Position numbers and translations under genes: made by a program. Positions 49,973 through 62,637 of a DNA stretch of 64,000 bases are shown one piece after another (position 1 is the first letter of the stretch; the number at the start of each line of letters is the position of its first letter). A model generated the notes under the pieces. It made no database searches and was not told the DNA's origin. It worked only from the letters and a program-made list of their open reading frames with translations. Source of the DNA: Glandiceps talaboti (taxonomy: Eukaryota > Hemichordata > Enteropneusta > Spengelidae); NCBI RefSeq assembly GCF_964340395.1, contig NC_135550.1, forward strand, positions 24,148,176 to 24,212,175. The letters are read 5' to 3'.

Positions 49973-52900
49973 TTGATTATCGTCAGCTACCTTACCACAT
50001 CATTGGGATTATTTTAGTATAGCGCCCTCAACCAACTCAGCATGATGTACATGTTACATTTGTACATGTACATTGTATTGGTATTGTAAGTCTATTGTGA
50101 TTGTTCTAGCAATGTTTTCCCTGAGTAAATTAGAACAGGAGCACCAAGATCTCTAGAAATGCATGTACACTCTTTGATGAATCAATAATCCAAATTGCAA
50201 ACCACTTAGTCATTTTTTAATTGATCTCAAAATGGTCAGAGGCCAGAGATCACTAGATTATTAGTATAATATGCTTTTTATCTAGCATACCATCCCCCTT
50301 GTTTTGTATTTACTTCAAATGTAGTTTAGTTTTTGAATGCATGATGCACAGATCATAAAATGTATATATATAATACTCTTACAAAGAGGTTGTGCAGTTA
50401 TATATATATGTCCACATACCCCAAAGGTTTTGGTATACCCTGAAAGGTTTGGCTATAAACGTCATTTGCCTGAATATCTGTTGAGTCAGTATGTTTAGTC
50501 AGATAGGCAAGTGTCAAGGCTATTATATTAATGTCAACAGACCAACTGAGGAAAAAGGTATTGTGTATAATCTCAGCCTGACTTATCAGAGATGGCAAAG
50601 TGAGTGATCCAAATCTAAAAATATATCTTGAGGGGCATATTATTTCACATCAAGTGGTGTGTGCCAAATTCAACCTTCCTGTATATCCTACCTACACTAT
50701 TACCATTAATTACCTTAGTGTATAGACTGAGTTATGCTGTGTTGTTCAGCCCTATCAGACTTCTAAATCACATCTCTATATCTCTCTACTAATTACGACT
50801 AATTGGCTGGTGACAGATTTGATTTGTAATTGCCTTGATTGTCATGGGAAGTGAGATTACACTTGATTAACTCTATCTGTGTATGCCTCATAACTGGAGG
50901 ATGCTATCAGCATCAAAATCTGTCGTTATTTCTCACCAAAGAATGTTCCTCACTTGGTTTTAATAGTAGCATAATGAGAGAACCTTACTAATAGTTGGGC
51001 ACATTTCATGTTGTAATGTATGTAAGGAAGTATACCCTGCTAACAAGTCTTACATGTAGGTTTATCCTCATTATACCCTGGATGGACAATTACATTGTAC
51101 AATCAACAAGACTTTACATCAAACACTTCTACAAATTCCACGCTGATAATCAAATGCCACAAAAGATTATAAATATTAAATTTTCATGCATCTAGTTTCA
51201 TTCTTTTTTGTTCAGTATAACAGTTATCCTGTTTACAATATCAAAATGGCAATTACCCTACCACAAAGTGAACACCGAATTATAAAAAAATTTTCACAAG
51301 ATTAAAATTGAATATTTGATAAATATTATCCCATACAGAATCCATGTAGAGAAGAAAATCGCCAAGGTAACAAAATAGTATAATATGCACTGTATTTCTA
51401 TATAGATCTACTAGAAGTGTACATTGTATAACAAACAGAATTTCATGGCAATAAATCATTCTTGCAAACCAGAGTTGTTATTTCCTCGGCAACACTGCGA
51501 AACTTGGACAGTGCCATAAAAGAGGCTGTGGTTTACAACGATGCAATAAATAGGTTTAACCTCAAATATTTATGGCTTTATCAATCACTCAAATAGACAG
51601 TTAAGTTACCATAGAAATGTGGTGTATTTTCTGTAATAATTCCCAAGATGCTGTTGATTATTTACACGGTTTTTACACCCAAATTTATTTTAGAAAAGAA
51701 ATTTCAAAGTACATGTAGATAGTAGTCCAAGTTGTATTTTCTTTCTTGAGGTTATTTCCTATCATGAAGTCAAATGTTAGTTATTGATGTATTTCCACAT
51801 AGAAATCACTTCCTGTTCATTTATTGAAGACCTTCAGAAAGCTTTCATCAGCATAAACGGAAATGAAATTGAGTTTTGATAATGCATGCAGTTGTTGGTA
51901 CTCTACATATACACAATAGGGAAATGATTTTAAGATGATAATTTACTATTGTATGTAGTTTTGAAGTAGTTTGTAGGGCTTTATTCTCAAAATAGATAGA
52001 TTCAGTTTGATACTCAAGGCCGTATGATTTATTAAAGCGTTACTGTATGTCAGTGCTTTCTCCAACATTATAAATACAAATAGTAGGTGACAAGAAATAA
52101 TAAATTATCTACTTGAGATGACGTCAAAAGTAAAATGAATTTATACCAAGTGAGAGTTTTAACCTTGATAGACTCAACAAGTCAATATCTACTTAAAAAT
52201 GTACTGTATGTCATACATGTAGTACTAGTAGAAACACCGAGTTGTTGAATATTTATGTAAAATGTAACATCAGTCTAAAAAAGAAACAAAGTCCTTTTTT
52301 GGCATCAGAAGAGAAATCTTGTTCACAATCACTGTAATGCAGAGTCAGTACTCTTTCTTATTGAAAGTATAAAGATGACAATGATAATGATGATATAATA
52401 GATATAGATGTGTTGCCATGGATATCCATGCTGTCTTGTTGTAGCATACATGGAAAGTTGAAAGGTCATGGAAAGAAGTATGGATTCTAGATGCCAGACA
52501 AATATAAAATGAAATATAGACACATGGGATTGTTCCATTTCAAAGAGGAGGTACTTTGTGCAAGAACATGTGTTGACACACTTTGTTGTAAGCAAGTAAA
52601 CAATGGATAACATTGACAGTGAGGTTGCATTTCAACATATACATTATACATTGTAGTTTTGTCAAAAAATAACCTACTTGTACCACAGATAAACAAGGAT
52701 TTTATCCTCTTGAACTGAACAGAAATGAAAGTTGTTAAATTCAAAGTCATTTTAGTGATAACTGTGCAGAAAGACTAATTAATATTATCAAGGCTTGACT
52801 CCTACAGTTAATATGACAAATGGTTTTGTAGCATGAGTGAAATACTGCCCTCTATACTCAGAGATGAGAAAGTCTTTTTCCAAACACCATTGCCTGGTAT

Positions 52901-53795
52901 GAAGATGGACTTTGAGAATGGAAGTGCCTCATGTGTATGGTGGTTGTCATGGCAACATGATTGTTGTAGATCAAGGATGATTATTTGCGCATCTGTTTCT
53001 AGGTTTCTCTTTAATTCCAGATATTACATTTACGATGTTATTTGTGAGAACGATTAAAATTGGTGGAAGTGTTGTCATCATGATTATATTTCTTGGACTC
53101 CTCACAGCCTATTGTAGCTATGACATCATCTTTATGTCATCTTATTCTTACTGTATCTTTAAAGCTTAGACCTTGGGGTGAAAAGTGCCTCAGGTCACAG
53201 AACATGTATAAATATATCAGTGATTGCATATTCAGGTCTAGTCATCACAGGGAGTAATGACTGATAAGAATAGTTCTAGTTTATACCAGGAAACAGATTG
53301 CACCAGGAGTTGATAGATAACAGAAATTGTTATTTGTTTATTTCACATTTTCTGGGAAATGTGAACTATGACACGCATCCCATTTCAGCTGTGATCTCTG
53401 AAATGCAGAAAATTTGAAATTTGTGTGATGTTGGGCTCCTCTTTAAAGACATATTTACTTGAATATATAAATGAATTTTCGAAAGTGCACTATAATTTAT
53501 AAAAAGAAAAGGTGGAAAATTTCTGTTTGGTATTCTAGGCCTCATGTTGTTATTATGTGTTTCTACATGACCTATACAACAAGGAAAGGGTTGTTTTTTA
53601 ATTTGTTTGCATTTGTTGTAGCAATGGCTCTTCTGCTGACACAAAGTTTCAGAAAAAATGAATTTGCGACTTTCGAATTCTGGATCATGACTTCATTCTA
53701 AAACCAATAAAAAAATGCAAAAATGTGGCTGAATTCTGTAACAATACTCCATAGTAGTGCATGTTATAGTCTGTATTGGTAAAGATTCAGACCTA

Positions 53796-53810
53796 CCACT
53801 AGGTGGCGCT
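53796..53810 (+). promoter_or_regulatory. CTCF-like motif
   Basis: CCACTAGGTGGCGCT matches the core of the animal CTCF consensus (CCASYAGRKGGCRS) with the G-rich half on the plus strand. This is a motif match only. Confidence 0.35.
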
Positions 53811-54123
53811 ATATATCCTGCATGATTGAGAGCATGATAAGATTGGTTAAAGAACAGAACACAAAGTTCAATTTACAAATTTGACTTTAATATTGAGGCA
53901 TGGAGTTCCTGTCAAACACTTCAGTGAGCATTAATGTATTTAATTGGTTACCTTTATACAAATGCTACAACAAAGACTTTGTTCTATAATGCCTTTACCC
54001 TAAATCAGATGATTACTTGTACCATTAAATGTTATTAGACTGGTCACAACTTCAATAAGTTGTCAGGGGTGTAGATTAGAGCCGATAACTCTGCAAAAAC
54101 AACCACCTACTTTCTTTATTTTT

Positions 54124-54306
54124 CAACATTTTACTAGCTACCATAGCAATTCTCCAGTGACTAGTATATTTTTCAAACAAATCGTTCAAACTATAAATCA
54201 TAACATATACTATATAGTGACTTGTTGGAGTAGGTGAAAGATGTCAAAACATATTTGGAAATATACCATTCACTGGAGAATTGCTATGGTAGCCAGTAAA
54301 ATGTTG
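54124..54306. repeat. Inverted repeat, 48-bp arms (MITE-like)
   Basis: The arms 54124-54171 and 54259-54306 share CAACATTTTACT-GCTACC and CATAGCAATTCTCCAGTGA as reverse complements, with 87 bases between. The total of 183 bases fits a small non-autonomous element. No clear target duplication was seen. Confidence 0.8.
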
Positions 54307-55729
54307 AGGCTAACCATACCATTATGATGCTTACAGTGTGGTCAAAGTAGAATACCATAATTTAACTATGGTAGTCTGAGTAATGTACACATTTACCCAA
54401 TTTGTGATCACCACATTGTACCAGCAGTGTGGATTCAGCTAGGTTTATACACATGTCTAACTTTGTATAAAATATAATAGTACCTTTATTTTGCACTTAG
54501 ACTTTTAAAAGTGTAGCTAATGCTTCAAGCTCTCTAGTACACTAAGAAAATACATACATCCATGGTATGTCATATAGAGCTATATTATACATGATTTTTT
54601 TTATGGGGTAGAAAGAAAAAAAGGAATGTACAGTTACACACATACACACAACACCTTAAAACAAAGCCACAAAACTTGCGCACACTTCTGTGTGTATGTC
54701 GTCAACTGGTAAACACTTCAGGGTATACCATTCCCAGGAGGTAATTTATTGCTTGTGTAAGAGTTATTTTTTTTTACAAAAAAGTACTTGATGTTTCGTA
54801 TACCAACAAAACTATACAGAAACCTTTCTTTGACATCTCAACTATTTCATTGTTATATGCAGAATGAGCAAATAGAGCTGATATTGTAATAGATACACCT
54901 ACAGTGTATGAAGGTGGCACTTGTACAAGGACATGTTGAAACGTTTATTTTACCTGTCAAAGTGAAAGTTCATTGGCCTATCGTTCACACTGTGCTGATA
55001 TGATGCCAAATAAATTATAAATATGGCCATGTTTGTACATTTTAACTGAAGCATTATCTGTTCCTGGTAAAAAAAACACTGATATGAAGATTTTAATTAT
55101 GTATAACTTGTAGTCCATGTAACATAAAATGAAAATGTACAATATCATATAGAATAAGGGCATGTTGAGAGACATAGATTAGAAAGACATAAATATAATA
55201 TGTCTTAGATGCTGGGTTCAGTTTGATAGTACATTGACAATGTGTGATGAGAATTTTATATGTATGTATCAGCATAGATATAAATGTGAACTTTATCTCA
55301 CAAATTCATGTTCTGTATGAATTCTATATGTTCTGTATTTGTGAAAGAAAAGTGAAGCTAGGTAGGATTGAAGGGTCATTATTACTATTAACTGTGTATA
55401 CATTGCATTGTGGTAGGTACATGTATATATAGACAGGCATAAAGTCTTTAAATATTTGTGTGTTGTACAAATATCAGTCACTTTCAGTGAAGAAACTTTG
55501 TAGGTTAGGTAGTGTACATGTAGTAGGGCAAGAAGTAGGAAATGAGAAAAAAACATTTGAAATGAAAAAGGTTTTGACGAGGTTAACTATCAACTGAAGA
55601 TTGATTTGCACAATCTGGAAAATAGTACCCTGAGAAAGGGGATATTTGATGATCCAGTGATTGAAGAGCATTAATCATTAGAGTACTGGATTTCTGATCT
55701 CTGAAAAGAGTATTGAATTTTCTTGACAA

Positions 55730-55744
55730 GCGCCCTCTGGTGTT
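55730..55744 (-). promoter_or_regulatory. CTCF-like motif, reverse orientation
   Basis: The minus strand reads AACACCAGAGGGCGC, close to the CTCF core. Motif match only. Confidence 0.35.
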
Positions 55745-56581
55745 GAATTCAAGTTATATTATTTCACAAGTACCTTTCTTTACATGCGACTGCGTGATAG
55801 TTTTGTTAATTTCATCATCAAAAACACAGGTTTTGCTGTGCATACGAAGGATTTAGATTTACCCTGTCATCTTGTCCTCAGGATTCTATCAATTCTATAA
55901 TCACTGAAAATTGAGACAACTTTATCAATCTTAACTATAACTATAGACAGCAGCCACCACTTTCCAGACACCAGTGATGATTAAAATGTGATCAAGGAAA
56001 AGGCTCAAATTGTGTGATATACTGCATGTCTACTGTACTTGTCCTGTACATTCACTTCAGTCTAGTTATATATTTGATGAATACGATGAAACATTTAACA
56101 AATTGAGCTGTCTCCCTGATCAGATTCTAATCAGTGAATGTCATCATCAGAATAGTGCTGAAGTAGTTCAAATTGTCATGTTTTGTTTGTCAATAATATA
56201 AGAGTGATATCAAAACAATTCAAAGTGTTGACGTTCTGACAATAAAATGAAGCCTGTCAATGAGTGTGGCATTGTTGATATTGGTAAAGCCAATGAGAAC
56301 TGCTATCGGTATGAGATTTGATCTCACTGACCAATCAAAATGCTACATTATAACGACCAATAGAAATGATGACTAGAAAGGACAAATGACCCCTTTCATG
56401 AGCATGGCATAGCCCATGGTAAGAGTGAGACAAAGAATCAAACGTCATCAAGAACATGCACATTCTAATGAAGAACATGTGTGGAAGGGATTTACTATTG
56501 TTGACTGATAGAATTGATGTGCTGATGTAATTCGGTCCATTAATTTTGAGGTTCAGTTGTGCTACATGTATAGGAGCATCT

Positions 56582-56584
<3 letters not shown>

Positions 56585-56666
<82 letters not shown>

Positions 56667-56720
56667 AGCGCGCGCACGCACGCATGTGTGTGCATACATG
56701 CATGTGTGCATGCATGCATG
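56585..56720. repeat. TG repeat followed by GC/CGCA and GCAT units
   Basis: About 75 bases of TG pass into alternating GC-rich purine-pyrimidine sequence (GCGCGCGAGCGCGCGC) and then CATG units. The whole tract is alternating purine-pyrimidine and could adopt Z-DNA. Confidence 0.95.
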
Positions 56721-57049
56721 CGTAAACAACTTAAAGTAATAAACCGCATAACTGATTGCCATGATATTTGGTAGGTCCATTACCTTGGGTGTCTAGTTGG
56801 GAAATTGTTCAAATCAAAATGATCTTACCACCGGTTTGTGATTTGGGTAAAAAAATGTGATTTTTGGGTAAAAAAAATTAAACTCCAAAACAACTTGGCA
56901 GATTGGGCTGAAATTTGGGTGAAACATTCTTCAGGGTGTTTTTACTAAAGAATTGTTCATGATATGATGGTCCCATCAGTGATATGCAAATAGGGCTAAA
57001 AATGTGTCTTTTTGGTTAAAAACCTATAATTCCAAAACCACTGCATTTC

Positions 57050-57380
57050 ACAAAGATAACAACAGGGATTAATAGACAATTGAATAAACATTCAAAAAAT
57101 GTATGTAAATTTGCCTAGCAACAAGACCACGCCCATAGCAACAGCCAAATAATCACGTATATTGCAAAGATGACAACGGGAATTGAAAGACAAATGAATT
57201 AACATTCAAAAATGTATGCAAATGTGCCTAGCAACAAGACCATGCCCATATCAACAACCAAATGATCACGTTTGTTGCAAAGATAATACCAGGAATTCAT
57301 ACACAAGTGAACAAAAACATGTATGCAACTATATCTAGCAACAGCCAAATGATTGCATATATTGCAAAGATAGCAACATG
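57050..57380. repeat. ~118-bp tandem repeat, about three copies
   Basis: Units contain GCAAAGAT-ACAACAGG, AACATTCAAAAATGTATG and GCCTAGCAACAAGACCA with CGCCCATAGCAACAGCCAAA. The last copy is shortened. The sequence just upstream (56810-57050) has a pair of related blocks with AATTTGGGT and GATATGCAAATAGGGCTAAA, so the repeat may be part of a larger dispersed element. Confidence 0.8.
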
Positions 57381-58559
57381 GTTGGATAGGGAACTGGATA
57401 GTCATTCAGCAGATGAACACCTATTGTTAGCATGGACTAGCATATGGATAAACATTTTTAAAAACTGTACAGTAGTGCTACAATGCCATTGGCGGTATTT
57501 TTTCAAAATAAAGATTAAATAAATTTGTCCATTCCATATTAATGACTTCAATACCATAAAATCATTCCTTGACATATCAGAATCCCTTTATTCATCCCCT
57601 CTTCACTTCAAGTCATTTTGATGTGCTTTTAATCCCAACGATGCCAGACACGAATGCTAATAGAACTTTCCAACACACATATCTATTTGTTTTTGTAGTA
57701 CAAGGTACCATAGAGCTTTCATCTATGATAGTACATACAGGCATCCAGGATTTTTTTTATCTTCATGACACCAATAGAAAATTGGCAAAATATTGAGTGC
57801 TTCAATTTCATTACAGCATTGTTACTTGATAGGTGAACCTGTCAAAAGAACATGTGCATGACGCATGTCCTGTACAATTGCTTTGTGTAAATGTATTTTA
57901 TTTTATCTGTCGTTCCATAAATCTTTTAATAACTCATTAGGACATCTCATCAAAATAAAATAATGAAACACCATTCTACAAAGGGGACCTATGCATTAAG
58001 AGTTTACATGATGACGCACAGACGTCTGAGTGAATCCACACATTGTTGCCACCCACTCAATACCTGCTTAACAAGTATGATAGTAATGTCGTCATCTGTA
58101 ATTTCTGGTAAAGCATCTTATATTGACTTCATTTCAAATTGTCTGGGCAGTACATGTTAAACATCAGATTCAGTGTCACCTAAGACATCTTAAAACTACA
58201 TAAGATTACAGAACTGCAGTATTCATTGCTGTTAGAAAGATGTGACATTTCAATACATTACACATCACAAGTCTACCAGCATGGAGAAATTGATATTAAT
58301 GTTTAACATAGTACATGATGGAATGGCATTTGAGTTTTAAACTGAAGAACTAGATAAAGGTACAAATGGTTAGACAATTATGATGATATAATATATATAT
58401 ATATATTGGTACCGGTAGTCCAAAAAAGACAAAAATAATAATTACCTGTAAATATTTCCAATAATACGTAGGTGGAAAATATCTCTTTTCATCATATTAT
58501 TAATTCAAAATAAAGAAGTGAGATGTTTGCTTGGAGCTAAGATCAGAGCCAAAGTGTTC

Positions 58560-58624
58560 ATTGAAAAATTGTAGTAACTGATCCTCGCCAACAATGTGTG
58601 TGCTGTGAGAAGATTTGAAACCTA

Positions 58625-58660
<36 letters not shown>

Positions 58661-59010
58661 AAGTGGAATATAATGTAAAGTGTATTTACTGGTAAGTTGC
58701 AGTAACAGTCATTCCCTCCAACTATGTGTTTGCTGTGACAGGATTTAAAACATTGTACCATTTCATATATGTATGTACACAGTAGAATGCAATCTAATCA
58801 TATTTACTGGTACATGTACATTGCAGTAACTGTCACGCTGTGACAGAATTTAGAATATTGCACAATTCCATACATGGATTACACAGTAGCAGTAGAATGC
58901 AATCTAATCGTATTTACTGGTACATGTACAGTGCAGTAATTGTCATTCCCTCCAACTACATTGTATGTGTTAATTTGTCATGTTATCATTCCACATATCA
59001 CAGTAGAATG
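58560..59010. repeat. ~130-bp degenerate tandem repeat, about four copies
   Basis: Each copy carries GCAGTAACTGTCATTCCCTC-like, GCTGTGACAGGATTT-like, and CAGTAGAATGCAATCTAATC-like blocks, followed by TATTTACTGGTACATGTACA. A TA tract (58626-58656) interrupts the first copy. Confidence 0.75.
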
Positions 59011-60401
59011 GCATTAAACTATATTTTAATGTACATTTCAGAAACTAGTGATTTTGTCAATCAATTTAAAATGTCACGGTACATGGTGAGGGTGTGTAAC
59101 GGATACTTGATATTTGAAATGAAAAAGGCTACAATGTACGTCACAAATCATTTGACATTTTGTGTAATCCTCAAGATAGCAATAGGATTGAACTATTTTT
59201 ATCCTGCCTAAAACAAATTGGTAGATCATGGAGCAGTTTAATGAAATTTTGACCTAATATAAAAGCTATGTCTATTCAACTGTGCTCGTGATGACATGTA
59301 CAATATAATGATATAGTTTATTAAATTGAATTTTCATCCAAAATGGGACAAATAAAAAGAAAAACTAATTAATGATGATGAGACACAATATTATAAGTGA
59401 AATAGTATGCTGAAGGTAAAAGTTAAGATATGGTTATGGTACTGTACAGAAGAATAAAATGTTGAAACAAATTCCACCAGAACACAAATAACTCTATGAC
59501 TGCAACTCAAAGATGGATAAGACCTTTCTTTAAAATGTCACCAAGTTCTGATTTCATTCTGATGCTTTGATAGTGCCAACTAGACGGTAAAAGTTCAAGA
59601 AGTGTAGGAAGAGAATAACTGACATTGGTAATGATATACGTGGCTTTGTGGATAGATATGGAACTTTAGATTAATTCTTGGCCGGATAGTAATCTAGACC
59701 CGTGGACCCAGGACTACAGATAGATACATGTATACAATGTAGATTTGTGTTTGCCTTTCAATATTGTTAAGTTATCCCCCAAAGAAATTCTAAAAATATC
59801 TCGGCAAATTTAACATTGCAGCAGTCATGCATCATCTTTTGTGTATAGAAACTATTGTATGTGTAGGTATCATGTAATATGACTGTTGTCATGGAAACCA
59901 TGTGTAGATCTGAATAATGGACACCATGATTGATTTCTATCACAGTATGACATCATCATATCTTCAAATATTGACCCAGGCAGCAGATGTGATACATTCA
60001 TTTTAGCAATTGCTTGTATGAATTATGAGGGTTTAGATTATATACTTATGTGTAACACTGTAATATACTATTATAGTACTCTGTAGTCAGTCTGTTAATT
60101 TACCTCTATTATATACTAGCTGCTATGGGACTAACAAGTCATAATCAGGTTTCAATGAGCTAAAAGCTGAATAAAGTTGGGATATTAACAGAGATGACAT
60201 TCTTGCCACTCAGAGTAATTATCCACTTCATGAGTTGTGGAGAAACTTAGGAACAAGATTTGTTGTCGCCATGAAATGGTCTTTACTAGATTAGACTACA
60301 GGGGTGATCACAAGTCAGCATACATACATACTCTCATATATATAGATATATATTTATATATTTATATATTTAAATATATAAATGAGAGCTGGATGGTCTC
60401 A

Positions 60402-60942
60402 GTCTGATTAAAATCTGATGTAGTGTACACTTCACGAGTTCTTTTTGGCTGTTTTTTCTGTTGTTTGTTCTTTTGTGAGCGCTCGTTACATACTGATTAA
60501 AATCTGATGTATTATATACTTTGCAATTTCTTTTTGGCTGTTACGTTTACTGTCGATTATTCTTTTGTGATTATTCATTACGTACATCTAACACAATACC
60601 ATAGGTTTTCCCGAACCCAATCTCATACTTACGACTAGCCAACGTTCAAAATTGAAAGAAAGAACAACCAAACAATAATGATACATGTAACATTGTTGTC
60701 TGCACTCTGTGCTCATGCTCTTTATGAACAGAACATTCTGAAGTACTATACCCGTATGTTTCGGTGTATTACATGTTTTCATTGGTTGTGTGAATTCACT
60801 CAGCTCTTTCGTGTGCCTTGGGAAAACCTATGGTACGTGTCAGATATATGTAACGAGCACTCACAAAAGAACAAACGACTGTAAACGTAACAGCCAAAAA
60901 GAAATCGCAACGTGCACACTACATCAGATTTTAATCAGATTG
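60402..60942. mobile_element. MITE-like inverted-repeat element
   Basis: A right arm (60819-60942) is the reverse complement of 60493-60615. Both contain CTGATTAAAATCTGATGTA, TTCTTTTTGGCTGTTACGTT and ACCATAGGTTTTCCC. The outer half of the left arm is duplicated in tandem (60403-60479 and 60486 onward). The centre (60616-60818) encodes nothing recognisable. It is non-autonomous; the superfamily is not determined. Confidence 0.8.
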
Positions 60943-61079
60943 GGATGGTCTCAACAAAACTCAAAAGGGTTGAGAAAGTTCTAACTAGCTTTAACCATGT
61001 TACAACAGAGCACTATCAGGTCAGTAAGTGATATATATACACACACACACATACATACACATAGAGACAGACACACATG

Positions 61080-61082
<3 letters not shown>

Positions 61083-61118
<36 letters not shown>
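61083..61118. repeat. CA dinucleotide repeat
   Basis: A pure CA tract with a mixed CA/ATAC run just upstream. Confidence 0.95.
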
Positions 61119-61914
61119 CATTCCTGTTTTCAATTTGGTAAAGTTTTCCAGAGAAATTCATTTTTTTTGTGCAATTTGGTTTTCTCATTTGCTAATGGTA
61201 TTTACCCTAGGTACATTGTACGTACAAAAGTGATGTTGTAGATCTAAAAGCAAGTACTTTTTGTTGAATCTGTATGTTTATTTAATATTGGGGCTGTCTA
61301 TAGATCTATTTAATCACTAGTCAGGTCCATTGTATGTCTTGTCAATCCAATATTAATTTGATGTCATAGTTTTGTATGGTTACTATATTGATTGAAAGAA
61401 GTAATTCAGCTTTCATTTTCCAATCAATAAATGATGAATTCTATATCACAAAATTATCACAAAAACAAAATTGGCCTCAAAGTAATGAATACAGAATCAC
61501 AGTTCATTTCTTTCAACAAAATAATCAATAAAGACCATAGGAAATGAAAATTTTGGTTCACTAATAAAGCATACAAGAGTAATTTTAGTTATCAAATGGG
61601 GTAAGAATTTATGAAATGATACTTTATTTCCGTTTAATATAAATAATAAACAATCTCTTTGGTAAACGGAAAAGTCACATACATTTCTATGTTGAGAGAA
61701 CAAGAGAAAAAGCTATTAAAATGAAATTCTTTGGAAAAAGTGATTGAAATAGAAAGTGTATGTATTACCACATCAGCAGTTTGTCATCACTAGATTTACT
61801 GAGAAAACTGAACTTGGAAACACCAGAATAGAAAATAAACCCCTCTTCATGATCAGTTCATCGTACAGAACGGTTACGTCAGTTTTACGTCTGTGTATGT
61901 CAGATTGGGTGACC

Positions 61915-62057
61915 CGATTAAAGAGAAATACATGTACGCTGTTGAATCTTTCTCCATTCTATCTTAAAATGTAGTCATTTTACTTTTACATACAGTTACG
62001 CCCTATGAAAGAGAAATATGCTATTGAATCTTTCTCCATTCTATCTTCACATATAGC
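61915..62057. repeat. Two-copy direct repeat
   Basis: GTTGAATCTTTCTCCATTCT with AAAGAGAAAT- upstream occurs twice, about 90 bases apart, with flanking similarity. Confidence 0.7.
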
Positions 62058-62243
62058 CATGACCAATTACGCAAGGTATTATCACCTATTGACCCAAAGT
62101 TGGCTCGATCTGAGTATTCATATATGTACATGTATGGTCATATTTAAGATCTGCTGTGGTTTCAAGCTGGTGAAGTTTAAATGTGCCTGCAACATACCAG
62201 CTGAAGAATGTCACCAAGAAGAACCAATATTTGCCCAAAATGT

Positions 62244-62637
62244 AACTCCCAGGTGACAGCACACATGCGCTTGGCAGTGGCTGCTTCTTTACTTCTGAGG
62301 TGACTCCCAGGTGACAGCACACATGCCATTGGCAGTGGCTGCTTCTTTACTTCTGAGGTGACTCCCAGGTGACAGCACACATGCTATTGGCAGTGGCTGC
62401 TTCTTTACTTCTGAGGTGACTCCCAGGTGACAGCACACATGTTATTGGCAGTGGCTGCTTCTTTACTTCTGAGGTGACTCCCAGGTGACAGCACACATGC
62501 CATTGGCAGTGGCTGCTTCTTTACTTCTGAGGTGACTCAGGTGACAGCACACATGCTCTTGGCAGTGGCTACTTCTTTACTTCTGAGGTGACTCCCAGGT
62601 GACAACACACATGCTATTGGCAGTGGTTACTTCTATA
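62244..62637. repeat. 58-bp minisatellite, about seven copies
   Basis: The unit holds ACTCCCAGGTGACAGCACAC and GGCAGTGGCTGCTTCTTTAC with TTCTGAGGTG. One copy lacks CCC (54 bases), and the last is truncated and diverged. Copies differ mainly at two or three bases after ACATGC. Confidence 0.95.
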
